A program made the position numbers and the translations under genes. 64,000 nucleotides of DNA from Pedobacter sp. WC2423 (GTDB taxonomy: Bacteria > Bacteroidota > Bacteroidia > Sphingobacteriales > Sphingobacteriaceae), in NCBI RefSeq assembly GCF_040822065.1, contig NZ_CP162005.1, positions 5,518,001-5,582,000 of the forward strand, read 5' to 3'. The notes under the pieces are model-generated. The model was not told the origin of the DNA. It did not search any database and saw only the letters and a list, made by a program, of their open reading frames with translations. This document shows, in pieces, positions 37,155 to 46,050 of this stretch; position 1 is the first letter of the stretch, and every line of letters begins with the position of its first letter.

Positions 37155-37739
37155 ATGAGCAACCGGCATAACCATACCGATGAGGAACTAATCGTCCTGT
37201 TTAATGAAAATGATGTTGTTGCTTTCAAGGAAATTTATGTCAGGTATTGGTATGAGTTGTACCTGATCACTAATAAAAGATTGAGATCCAAAGAAGCTTC
37301 TGAAGAAATTATTCAGAATTTCTTCACAAAATTCTGGACCAATCGAAAAAAAATAAATATCAGAGGCGAACTGAAGGCTTATCTTCATACGGCTATCCGT
37401 TATTCTGTTATTGATCATCTGGCTAAAGAGGCTACGAAGAATAACTATCTTGAATTGATTTCTTTTAATTATAAGGATACAGCCAATACCACTGAAGAAA
37501 CGGTTTTTTTGCATGAAGTGGAAGAGGGGGTGAATCAGGTCATGTCGAAATTACCTGCCAAATGCCGAAGGGTATTTGAACTGAGCAGGCAACAGCATAA
37601 ATCAAATAAGGAAATTGCTGAATTATTGGGGCTCTCTGAAAAAACTGTAGAGAACCATATCACCAATGCTTTAAAACTTTTTAGAATACATTTTAAGTAT
37701 ATTCTGATAGCGTCACCCTTTGCCTGGTTATTGTTTTAA
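37155..37739 (+). CDS. ECF-type RNA polymerase sigma-70 factor
   Basis: A 194-residue ECF sigma factor. Region 2 covers AFKEIYVRYWYELYLITNKRL to AYLHTAIRYSVIDHL, and region 4 has LPAKCRRVFELSRQQHKSNKEIAELLGLS and KTVENHITNAL. The start at 37155 is chosen because the upstream extension begins with TTG at 37101 and encodes an 18-residue hydrophobic stretch foreign to the family. It is the first gene of a sigma/FecR/SusC/SusD set and should transcribe the receptor genes when the outer-membrane transporter senses its glycan. Confidence 0.93.
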   Translation: MSNRHNHTDEELIVLFNENDVVAFKEIYVRYWYELYLITNKRLRSKEASEEIIQNFFTKFWTNRKKINIRGELKAYLHTAIRYSVIDHLAKEATKNNYLELISFNYKDTANTTEETVFLHEVEEGVNQVMSKLPAKCRRVFELSRQQHKSNKEIAELLGLSEKTVENHITNALKLFRIHFKYILIASPFAWLLF

Positions 37740-37830
37740 GCTCCATTATCTTTTTTTTATTTTTTTTTGGGGGCAAGGGCTTGCCTGACCGACTATACCA
37801 TTAACTAACCAAATATATTTATAAACCATT

Positions 37831-38994
37831 ATGGGAAAATCAATCCCTGTGTCCTTACTTAAAAAGTATCTTTCAGGTAGTTGTACTCCTGGCGAGACAG
37901 CGCAAGTTAACCAGTGGTTTGACAGTATGGATGGCGTACCGGAATATATTGCGGGTCTGTCAGAAGAACAGCGCAAGTTAATGGAGAACAGAGTTTTTGA
38001 ACGCCTCCTCCATCACATCGATACAGAAGGGCAACAAAATGTGAAGTCATTGCCCAAAAAAACAATTTATTCCTGGAAAATCCTGGTGGCTGCTGCATCA
38101 CTGTTCCTGTTTTTGAGTATAGTAGTTGTCTGGATGCAAGATCCTTTGTCACTTTCTTCCAAGAAAATTCTTAATTCAGCTCAAGCTGTAAATATTAAAC
38201 CAGGTGGCAACAAGGCTGTGCTTACACTTGGTGACGGGTCCTCATTGATACTAACTGAAGCGAATCTGGGTACAGTAGCTGATCAGCAAAATGTAAGTGT
38301 GGTCAAAACTGCCGAAGGGGAGCTAAGCTATAAAAAGGGAGCAGGGAACAATACCTCAAAAATAGCATACAATACCATTGCAACACCTATTGGAGGAAAA
38401 TACAGTGTTATATTACCTGATGGAAGTAAAGCCTGGTTGAATTCTAAATCCAGTTTAAGGTTCCCGACTTCATTTACAGGGCCAGAACGGAAAGTCCAGA
38501 TGACTGGCGAAGTGTATTTTGAAGTTACAAAGAACCAGAAGCAGCCTTTTAAAGTATTCTCAGGCGGAACAGAGATTAGTGTGCTGGGAACACATTTCGA
38601 TGTGATGGACTATAAAGATGAAGGCCGTCAAAAAACAACACTCTTAGAAGGTAGTATTCATCTGTCTTCAGGCAAATTTGCAAAGCTTTTGAAACCAGGA
38701 CAACAAGCCAGTGTAACTGTATCCGGCATACAGGTTAATGACAACATCGATCTGGAAGAAGTAATGGCCTGGAGAAACAACCTGTTTATCTTTAAAGATA
38801 TGGAAATTGAAGAAATTGCCCGGCAAATATCCAGATGGTATGATGTTCAGGTTGTATTTAAAGGTACCCCCTCAAAAGTACTTTACACAGGTACGATAGC
38901 TAAAGATGCCGAACTTTCAGAAATTCTGAGTATGCTTCAATTTACCGGATTAAAGTACGAGCTGCACAATCGTCTGCTTACCATTATTGAATAA
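37831..38994 (+). CDS. FecR-family anti-sigma factor of the GH9 locus
   Basis: A 387-residue single-pass inner-membrane regulator. The cytoplasmic N-terminus (VSLLKKYLSGSCTPGETAQVNQWF) binds the sigma factor. A membrane helix spans about 83-102. The periplasmic FecR domain (about 180-265) has GGKYSVILPDGSKAWLNSKSSLRFP and VLGTHFDV, and a C-terminal DUF4974-like domain ends the protein. It follows the sigma gene after 91 bases that include two long T tracts. It relays the signal from the STN domain of the next SusC. Confidence 0.94.
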   Translation: MGKSIPVSLLKKYLSGSCTPGETAQVNQWFDSMDGVPEYIAGLSEEQRKLMENRVFERLLHHIDTEGQQNVKSLPKKTIYSWKILVAAASLFLFLSIVVVWMQDPLSLSSKKILNSAQAVNIKPGGNKAVLTLGDGSSLILTEANLGTVADQQNVSVVKTAEGELSYKKGAGNNTSKIAYNTIATPIGGKYSVILPDGSKAWLNSKSSLRFPTSFTGPERKVQMTGEVYFEVTKNQKQPFKVFSGGTEISVLGTHFDVMDYKDEGRQKTTLLEGSIHLSSGKFAKLLKPGQQASVTVSGIQVNDNIDLEEVMAWRNNLFIFKDMEIEEIARQISRWYDVQVVFKGTPSKVLYTGTIAKDAELSEILSMLQFTGLKYELHNRLLTIIE

Positions 38995-39099
38995 GATATA
39001 AAACCTTATAGAACCAAATTTTTTAACCAAATAAACAGCCAGATATGATGAAATTTTACAACACAGTATAATGCATTCGCGTAGCCATTTTAAAAAAGA

Positions 39100-39127
39100 A
39101 CCGGATAGTGTTTGCACCACATCCGGT
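39100..39127. repeat. Inverted repeat between fecR and susC of the GH9 locus
   Basis: A 7-bp outer stem (ACCGGAT and ATCCGGT) with a further 3-bp inner pairing (GTG/CAC) lies 105 bases after FecR and 66 before SusC. No T run follows. Position matches the hairpins at 511 and 51314 in the other sigma/FecR/receptor units. Confidence 0.5.
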
Positions 39128-39193
39128 CATTGTAAAGGTTACTTGCAAGCCAATTGAGATGACATTATAATTTAACCCAAACTCCATAAAGAT

Positions 39194-42100
39194 ATGAATT
39201 TATTCTTTAGGATCAGGCATGTATTGTGCCGTGATTCTTACCAAATCTTCTTAACAATGAGACTAACTTTGCTTTTTTTTATTCTGACTTTAATGCAGGT
39301 TAGCGCAAATAGTTTTAGCCAGAATTTAACACTTAAACATACGAATACAGATATCATTTCTGTCCTGAAGCAAATTGAAAAACAGACTGGTTACCATTTA
39401 CTGTTCAGGCGTGCCGACATCGATAAGAAATATGCAATCAATGTAAATGTAATCAATATGCCTATCGAAGAGGCAATGAGACTGGTTTTGAAAAACACAA
39501 GCCTTGATTTCAAGATCATTAAAAAAACAATTATTCTTAAAAAGACAACGGATTTCCCAGTGCTGGCTACTCAAATTCAGGAGATCGAAATTTCTGGTGT
39601 CGTGAGTGATGAAAAAGGAGTGACACTCCCCGGAGTTGCTGTTAAAGTGAAGGGTTCAAAGGTTGCTGCGGTAACCGATATCAACGGAAGATATAAAATC
39701 TCAGTTCCGTCAGTCACAGGAATCCTTGTGTTTTCCTTTATCGGCATGGAGACTCAGGAAATCACGGCTGGTCAAAAGAACGTGCTGAATATAGTATTGA
39801 AGCCGCAAACTACAGTGCTCAATGATGTCGTAGTGATTGGTTACGGAACTCAAAAACGGGCTGATATTAACGGATCGATTTCTTCTGTGAAGGCTGCTGA
39901 TATTGCGAATGTACCTCAGGTAAGCATTGATCAGCTATTACAGGGAAGGGCATCCGGACTAACCATTTCTCAGAATTCGGGAGCACCTGGCAGCAATACT
40001 TCCGTTCGTGTACGGGGGGTGACTTCTTTAAGCGGTAGTAATGAACCCTTATATGTGATAGACGGTGTGCCGATTTCGGGTGATGCCAGTAATCAAAGTA
40101 CAAGTGGGCGATCGCCTTTGCAGGCTTCTTCCTCAAATGCGAATTCACAGACTACCGTTAGTCCATTATCTTTGATCAATCCAAATGATATTGAATCTAT
40201 TGATGTATTAAAAGATGCATCTGCAACTGCAATCTATGGAAACAGGGCCTCTAACGGGGTGATTATTATCACTACCAAACGAGGTAAAAGTGGCAACTCG
40301 GTAATTAGTTACGACGGTTATACAGGTTTCCAAAGGGTAGCAAAATATATGGATGTGATGAACCTTAAACAATATGCCACACTCCAAAACTCACTGGGAG
40401 ATATTTATGGAACCGGACGAAGAACAGAATTTGCAGACCCTTCAATATTGGGAGAAGGTACAAACTGGCAAAAAGAAATTTTCAGAACTGCTGCTCAGCA
40501 AAGTCATCAGCTTTCGGTTTCTGGTGGTAAAGAGGGCCTGAATTATTATATCTCAGGTGGATATCTTGGGCAGGACGGTACAGTTATTGGGTCTGATTTT
40601 CGTCGCTATAGCCTGCGTACGAATGTGGATGCCCAGGTTAAGGAATGGTTTAAGCTTGGAATTACTCTGACTGCAAACCGTTCGGCAGAAAATGTAATTA
40701 CGAGTGATAACAATGGTATTATTTATAATGCTTTGTTACAGGGGCCTGATCTTGCAGTAACAAATCTTGATGGTAGCTATACGGGGCCTCCGGCATCAGA
40801 TCCGCTAGCCTCCGCTGCCGCTTTAAACCCAGTGGCCCAGGCGCAGCAAATCAAAAATAAACTGAACAGGAGTAATATTAATACGAATATTTATAACGAA
40901 ATAAAGTTCTATAAAGGACTGTCTCTAAGGTCAGAGCTGGGTGGAGACTTTAACTTTTCAGACAACAATGTTTTTACACCAAGCTATTCATGGGGGCGTT
41001 TCACCAATCCAACGGCTTCTTTAAAGGAGCGCCATCAGCAAAGTACATTTTTGATCTGGAAAGAATACCTGAATTATAACCAAACCTTCGGACAGAAGCA
41101 TAACCTGAATGCAATCTTAGGTTATGAAGTCCAGGAATCTACCTGGAGGGGCATTGAAGGAACACGTCAGGGCTTTTATAGTAATGATGTACAATCTCTG
41201 AACCTGGGGCAGGCCATCACTGCGACCAATGATGAATATATTGGTACACAGCGACAAGAATCAATATATGCCCGTGCCATCTATACCTACGCTTCAAAGT
41301 ATAGCCTGACGTCTACGATCCGGAAAGACAAGACTTCTAAGTTTGCTGAAGGATCGCAATCTGGCTATTTTCCTTCTTTTGCCGCATCCTGGAAATTAGC
41401 TGAAGAACCATTTATGCAGGGGATCAATAAAGTTGTGAATGGGATTAAAATCCGCTTTGGATATGGGGAAGTTGGTAATCAGGATATTCCTAATTATTTG
41501 TACAGTTCTTTATTGAAGTCATCTCAAACAGGTCTGGGTACAGGTTTTCTGGCAGGACGAATTGATAATAAGGCATTAAAGTGGCAAACATCAATTCAGT
41601 ATAATGGCGGGATTGATATGAATTTCCTGAATGGTAAAATCAGTACAAGTCTGGACTTTTATAAAAAAACATCAAAGGACTTTCTGTTTCAACTGGCACT
41701 TCCTGCATACCTGGTGGGCGGACCTGATTATTTAGGTGGTATCAACCCACCTTATGTAAATCTTGGAAAGATAAATAACGTAGGTTTTGACTTGAGTATC
41801 AGTTCACACAATATCAGTAATGAGCATTTTAAATGGAATACAACTTTGGTTTTTTCTCATTATAAAAATGTGGTGAAGGAATTGGGCAATGGGCTTACTG
41901 AGCTGTTCGGAACCGTAACCAGTGCCTATTTGCAAACACCTGTTACCCGTACGGTAGTAGGTGGGTCAGTTGGTGAGTTTTATGGTTATAAAGTGAAAGG
42001 GATTTTTAAAACAGACGAACAACTTCAGTCTGCGCCTGTGCAGTTTGGCAGGCTTGTGGCGAATAACAGCAGCAGCACATGGCTTGGTGACGTTCAATAT

Positions 42101-42667
42101 GTGGATATCAATGGTGACGGTAAAATAGACGAGAAGGATCGTACTGAGATTGGTAATCCTAATCCTAAATTTACTTATGGAATTACCAATACCTTCAGTT
42201 ACAAATCCTTTGATTTCACGTTGTTCTTAAACGGATCTTATGGTTCGAGGATTATGAATTTGCTGAACAATACTATGGGTAACCTGGCGGCTGTTTACCA
42301 GAATCAATATGCTGCTTACAGCAATTTCTGGACACCTCAAAATCCAAATTCCAATATTCCTGCACCGAAAATAGGGATTGACAATCCAAACTTGCTGGTC
42401 TCTGACAGATATGTGGAAAGCGGGTCCTTTTTAAGGATTCAAAACGTTAGTCTTGGTTACAAAGTACCTTCAGCATGGATCAAAAAATTAAAACTCACCA
42501 ATCTGAAAGTGTATTCAAGTGTGCAGAATCTTTACACATTTACAAAATATAAAGGGTACGATCCGGAAATCGGGGCAATGAATCAAAGCGCACTTCTGAA
42601 TAATATTGACCTGGGCAGGTATCCGATAGCCAGGACTATCACTTTTGGAATGAATGCACAATTTTAG
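39194..42667 (+). CDS. SusC/RagA-family TonB-dependent transporter with STN domain, GH9 locus
   Basis: A 1157-residue signalling outer-membrane transporter. The signal peptide ends near residue 43 (NSFSQ). The STN domain (about 52-112) includes QIEKQTGYHLLFRRADID. A carboxypeptidase-regulatory-like domain (about 130-205), the plug (VVVIGYGTQKRADINGS) and a barrel ending in phenylalanine follow. A calcium-binding-like DINGDGKIDEKD loop is present at about residue 975. With SusD it should import oligosaccharides produced at the cell surface, presumably beta-glucan fragments given the GH9 enzyme in the same locus. Confidence 0.95.
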   Translation: MNLFFRIRHVLCRDSYQIFLTMRLTLLFFILTLMQVSANSFSQNLTLKHTNTDIISVLKQIEKQTGYHLLFRRADIDKKYAINVNVINMPIEEAMRLVLKNTSLDFKIIKKTIILKKTTDFPVLATQIQEIEISGVVSDEKGVTLPGVAVKVKGSKVAAVTDINGRYKISVPSVTGILVFSFIGMETQEITAGQKNVLNIVLKPQTTVLNDVVVIGYGTQKRADINGSISSVKAADIANVPQVSIDQLLQGRASGLTISQNSGAPGSNTSVRVRGVTSLSGSNEPLYVIDGVPISGDASNQSTSGRSPLQASSSNANSQTTVSPLSLINPNDIESIDVLKDASATAIYGNRASNGVIIITTKRGKSGNSVISYDGYTGFQRVAKYMDVMNLKQYATLQNSLGDIYGTGRRTEFADPSILGEGTNWQKEIFRTAAQQSHQLSVSGGKEGLNYYISGGYLGQDGTVIGSDFRRYSLRTNVDAQVKEWFKLGITLTANRSAENVITSDNNGIIYNALLQGPDLAVTNLDGSYTGPPASDPLASAAALNPVAQAQQIKNKLNRSNINTNIYNEIKFYKGLSLRSELGGDFNFSDNNVFTPSYSWGRFTNPTASLKERHQQSTFLIWKEYLNYNQTFGQKHNLNAILGYEVQESTWRGIEGTRQGFYSNDVQSLNLGQAITATNDEYIGTQRQESIYARAIYTYASKYSLTSTIRKDKTSKFAEGSQSGYFPSFAASWKLAEEPFMQGINKVVNGIKIRFGYGEVGNQDIPNYLYSSLLKSSQTGLGTGFLAGRIDNKALKWQTSIQYNGGIDMNFLNGKISTSLDFYKKTSKDFLFQLALPAYLVGGPDYLGGINPPYVNLGKINNVGFDLSISSHNISNEHFKWNTTLVFSHYKNVVKELGNGLTELFGTVTSAYLQTPVTRTVVGGSVGEFYGYKVKGIFKTDEQLQSAPVQFGRLVANNSSSTWLGDVQYVDINGDGKIDEKDRTEIGNPNPKFTYGITNTFSYKSFDFTLFLNGSYGSRIMNLLNNTMGNLAAVYQNQYAAYSNFWTPQNPNSNIPAPKIGIDNPNLLVSDRYVESGSFLRIQNVSLGYKVPSAWIKKLKLTNLKVYSSVQNLYTFTKYKGYDPEIGAMNQSALLNNIDLGRYPIARTITFGMNAQF

Positions 42668-42690
42668 TCACCACAAATTATTTTAAGAAA

Positions 42691-44274
42691 ATGAAATCAT
42701 ATCTCATCTATATAGGTTGCTTTATTTTTATAGCCACTGTGAGCAGCAGCTGTAAAAAAGACTTTTTTAATATTCCGCCTCAGGATGCGCTCAGTACTGA
42801 TAATTTTTACCAGAATACAGAACAGGTACAGGCCAGCACTACAGCCTTATACAATTCTCCATGGTTTGACTGGAATGCAAAAGCTTCGTGGTGTATCTCT
42901 GAATTATTAAGCGGTAATGCACATACCTATTCTCCCGATGTAATCAACTTTGGTAACTTCTCAGTAACTGGCGACAATACCCAATTGTTGTCGGCATGGA
43001 ATTCCCTGTACAGCGTAGTTGCCCAATCAAATGCAGTCATTAATAACCTGAAAGCGAAAGTTCCCGCAAGTGTACCGGCAACAGTAGTAAATAATGCATT
43101 GGGTGAAGCCAGGTTCATGCGTGCTATCGCTTATTTTTATTTGGTGAGAACCTGGGGAAATGTACCGATTATAGAAAATAGTCTGGATCATGTAAACAAC
43201 TATCAGATTAATACCAATCCGGTAACTGATATTTATAAGTTCATTATCAATGATCTTAAGTTTGCAGAAGAGAATTGCAATAAAATGATCAGAACCGGAT
43301 CTGTTTCTCAGGGCAGGGTATCAAGTGGATCAGCAGCTGCGCTATTGGCTAAAGTTTATCTGTATATGCGGGATTATCCCAACGCCCGCCTTAAAGCAGA
43401 ACAGGTGATCAATAGTGGCGAGTTCAAATTGTATGGGATAGATGTTGCAGGGAAAACTTATGGCGATTTATTCAAAACAGCCAATAACAATAATGAAGAA
43501 AGTGTAGCCGCTATTCAATGGCTGGGCGGATCTGCTTATGGACACGGAAATGCATTACAGTCTTTTCTGGCCTATAATTCTGAAATTACCGGCACTGGAG
43601 ATGGATATGGCAGTGTTGTGCCTTCAATTGACTTGTTAACTGCTTATGAACCAGGTGACCTGAGAAGAAAGCCAACAGTGATGATGCAGGGTGATATTTA
43701 TCCGGAAATTAATCAGGATAAAGGAGGCTATAAGCTGCCAGTTGGTGCTGTAGCACAGGGGATGCCTGCATTTATAAAAAAATATGTGGTAGGGACACCC
43801 ACAGACAATGCTGGTAAAGGAGCCGCATTTTCAACTGCAAATAATACCTATCTGATGCGGTATGCGGATGTACTTTTAATTGAAGCGGAGGCTGTTCTTG
43901 CTGGTGCGGAGCGTACTTCTGATGCTACTGCGCTACTGCCGTTTAATAAAATCAGAAAACGGGCCGGGCTGATTCCCAAAACAACAATGTCAATACAGGA
44001 TATTTATCAGGAACGCCGGATGGAATTTGTTTTTGAGGCCGATTATTGGTTTGATCTTGGCAGAATGGATGGATTTAATGTCACTTCCCATCCTAAAGCG
44101 ATCGCAGTTATCGCTAATCAGGAAAGAGGGATTTATAGCAACACTACGCCTGTAGTTATTTGGGGGCAGAAATATACGCCAACTAATGCAAGCTTTCTTT
44201 TGCCATATCCCACCACAGAATCCACCCTCAATCCTAAATTATTATTGCCACCGGTACCTTACAATTTTAAATAG
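42691..44274 (+). CDS. SusD/RagB-family lipoprotein, GH9 locus
   Basis: A 527-residue surface glycan-binding lipoprotein with lipobox Cys21 (VSSSC). It carries SusD features such as GEARFMRAIAYFYLVRTWGNVP, a YQERRMEFVFEADYWFDLGRMD motif near the C-terminus and a LPYPTTESTLNPKL ending. It starts 23 bases after SusC and ends 5 bases before the TIG-domain gene, so the three are one operon. It would hold a beta-glucan oligosaccharide at the mouth of the SusC barrel. Confidence 0.95.
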   Translation: MKSYLIYIGCFIFIATVSSSCKKDFFNIPPQDALSTDNFYQNTEQVQASTTALYNSPWFDWNAKASWCISELLSGNAHTYSPDVINFGNFSVTGDNTQLLSAWNSLYSVVAQSNAVINNLKAKVPASVPATVVNNALGEARFMRAIAYFYLVRTWGNVPIIENSLDHVNNYQINTNPVTDIYKFIINDLKFAEENCNKMIRTGSVSQGRVSSGSAAALLAKVYLYMRDYPNARLKAEQVINSGEFKLYGIDVAGKTYGDLFKTANNNNEESVAAIQWLGGSAYGHGNALQSFLAYNSEITGTGDGYGSVVPSIDLLTAYEPGDLRRKPTVMMQGDIYPEINQDKGGYKLPVGAVAQGMPAFIKKYVVGTPTDNAGKGAAFSTANNTYLMRYADVLLIEAEAVLAGAERTSDATALLPFNKIRKRAGLIPKTTMSIQDIYQERRMEFVFEADYWFDLGRMDGFNVTSHPKAIAVIANQERGIYSNTTPVVIWGQKYTPTNASFLLPYPTTESTLNPKLLLPPVPYNFK

Positions 44275-44279
44275 TTATT

Positions 44280-45392
44280 ATGAAAATCATATATAAAAAT
44301 CCTATAGTCGTTTGTCTGACAGGACTATTTTTCATGCTGATCTTTATGACCTCCTGTAAAAAAGATGCGGAAGGGAAGGGAGCACCGGTCATCACCAGGG
44401 TTCGTACCCTGGTTAAGCCGGGAGATCCTAAACAGACTGCTTTAGATTCTACTGTTACTTCTGGCGATGCCGGTAGTACATATGTGATCGAGGGTGCAAA
44501 TCTGAAGTATACGAACAAGGTCGAATTTAATGGTACAGAAGCCTATTTGAATACGGCACTTTTTAGTGATCATAGCATTGTGGTTATGATTCCTGCTACT
44601 GCATCCTGGATAAATCAAACGGGCAAACTCACGCTGACCAGTGCATCGGGTACCACAACTTTTAATTTTAGTATCAGGCAGCCTGCTCCGGTTATTACAG
44701 AATTAAGCCAGTTTACAGGAGATGAAGGAGATGTCGTGACCATCACTGGTTTGCGTTTTGATCAGGTGTCCAGTGTGAAATTTGGTACAGCAGAAGCTAA
44801 GGTTATAACAGCAACAAGTACAGAACTTAAGGTGTCAGTACCCGCTGCTGCCCTGGGTGCAGTAAGTGTAACTACTCCTGGTGGAACCGGCACTGGCCCA
44901 TATATCTCATACGATGGGGTAGCGGTGCCGATATTATTACCTTTTGGATTCAGACATCTGTTTTATGATGATAAAATAACAGCCGGTTATGACTTCAATT
45001 TTGGTGGTGCCAGTGGAGATGTGAATAATACAGAGGTGGTTAAAAGGGGTACCCACTCCATTAAAGTTACCTATACCGGTAATTATGCAGGATATGCTGT
45101 CGGCAGCGGCACTCCCGTAGACCTGAGTGATAAGACTTACGTTAAATTTTCTATTTATGGATCAGCAGGTACTGAAGGTAAGGTGATCAAGGTCGGATTG
45201 AACGATTTTGACAACCGTCAGGTCAGCATTGTGCTGCATTCAGGCAAATGGACAACTTATGTAGTCCCTCTGGAGCGTTTCCAAAATGCCTCTCAGCCGG
45301 GTAAACCCAGCAGTCTGAATTGGATTGGGTTCCAGGAATTAAGTGGTAATGCGCCAGAGACAATTTTCCTGGATGATATTGGCGTATATTAA
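44280..45392 (+). CDS. IPT/TIG-domain surface lipoprotein, probable glycan-binding protein
   Basis: A 370-residue lipoprotein with lipobox Cys26 (FMTSC). Two IPT/TIG beta-sandwich domains follow (about 38-125 and 133-212, the second with VVTITGLRFDQVSSVKFG). The C-terminal 150 residues form a separate beta-sandwich with aromatic residues and DNRQVSIVLHSGKWTTYVVPL, resembling carbohydrate-binding modules. This arrangement is that of surface glycan-binding proteins encoded after SusD in polysaccharide utilization loci. It probably captures long beta-glucan chains for the GH9 enzyme. Confidence 0.85.
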   Translation: MKIIYKNPIVVCLTGLFFMLIFMTSCKKDAEGKGAPVITRVRTLVKPGDPKQTALDSTVTSGDAGSTYVIEGANLKYTNKVEFNGTEAYLNTALFSDHSIVVMIPATASWINQTGKLTLTSASGTTTFNFSIRQPAPVITELSQFTGDEGDVVTITGLRFDQVSSVKFGTAEAKVITATSTELKVSVPAAALGAVSVTTPGGTGTGPYISYDGVAVPILLPFGFRHLFYDDKITAGYDFNFGGASGDVNNTEVVKRGTHSIKVTYTGNYAGYAVGSGTPVDLSDKTYVKFSIYGSAGTEGKVIKVGLNDFDNRQVSIVLHSGKWTTYVVPLERFQNASQPGKPSSLNWIGFQELSGNAPETIFLDDIGVY

Positions 45393-45422
45393 TCGCTTAG
45401 CGGTAAAAATAGTTCGATAACA

Positions 45423-45468
45423 TTATCCGGAGCAGCAGTATGGAGTCTTAAACTGTTGCCCCGGATAA
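45423..45468. repeat. Long interrupted hairpin between the TIG and CBM genes
   Basis: TTATCCGG (45423) pairs with CCGGATAA (ending 45468). After one mismatch, GCAGCAGT pairs with ACTGTTGC (one G-U pair), leaving a 12-base loop. It fills much of the 105-base gap that splits the sigma/SusCD/TIG part from the CBM/GH9 pair. No T run follows, so an mRNA-processing or partial-termination role is as likely as full termination. Confidence 0.55.
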
Positions 45469-45497
45469 ATCATGTCAATTAAAACAATTATATTCCA

Positions 45498-46046
45498 ATG
45501 AAAACTATACAATATGTGTCTGTGGTAATTTTTATGCTCACAGTCAATTATAATGCTATGGCACAAAAAAATCTGGTGACCAATGGCGGCTTTGAAGATG
45601 AGCTCAGCGGATGGGTTGATTATTCTGCAAAGGTTACACCCTACGTTTTTAGCACCGGAAAAATGAGCAGTGCTTTATTTTCGCCTGATCCCTCCAAATG
45701 GACCGGTATGCATCAAATCGTTTCCCTTCCTAAGCATACACAATATATACTCATGACTGCCAGGATTAAAGCAGATGGTGTAAGTATTGGAAAGGAAGAT
45801 TGGAATGGTGCTCTTTTCCTTTTTGAAATGCTTGACAAGGCAGATGTAAAAATCGGAAATGGAATTAACATTGCCTCAGTTACAGGAGATCAGGACTGGA
45901 AGCTTTATGAACGCGCCTATATCATTCCCCCCGGTGTTGCAAAAATAAAACTTTTATTCGCACTGGGTTATGTGTCGGGCACTATGTTTATTGACGATGT
46001 GAGTCTCAAAGTGATCAGTCAGGCCGATTATGAAAAATACTTATAG
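45498..46046 (+). CDS. Secreted carbohydrate-binding module protein
   Basis: A 182-residue exported protein (signal peptide ending AMAQ) made of a single jelly-roll domain. It begins NLVTNGGFEDELSGWVDY and ends GTMFIDDVSLKVI, both typical of CBM4/CBM9-like modules. No catalytic domain is attached, so it is a free binding protein. It lies directly ahead of the GH9 gene, with the two nearly touching, so it probably helps this enzyme bind beta-glucan. Family-level CBM number cannot be fixed by eye. Confidence 0.82.
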   Translation: MKTIQYVSVVIFMLTVNYNAMAQKNLVTNGGFEDELSGWVDYSAKVTPYVFSTGKMSSALFSPDPSKWTGMHQIVSLPKHTQYILMTARIKADGVSIGKEDWNGALFLFEMLDKADVKIGNGINIASVTGDQDWKLYERAYIIPPGVAKIKLLFALGYVSGTMFIDDVSLKVISQADYEKYL

Positions 46047-46050
46047 TTTT

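Noticed and set aside
37751..37768. T-rich tract after the sigma gene as a terminator
   Set aside because: The T runs come before, not after, the small GGCAA/TTGCC hairpin at 37772-37785, so they do not form a standard terminator on the plus strand.
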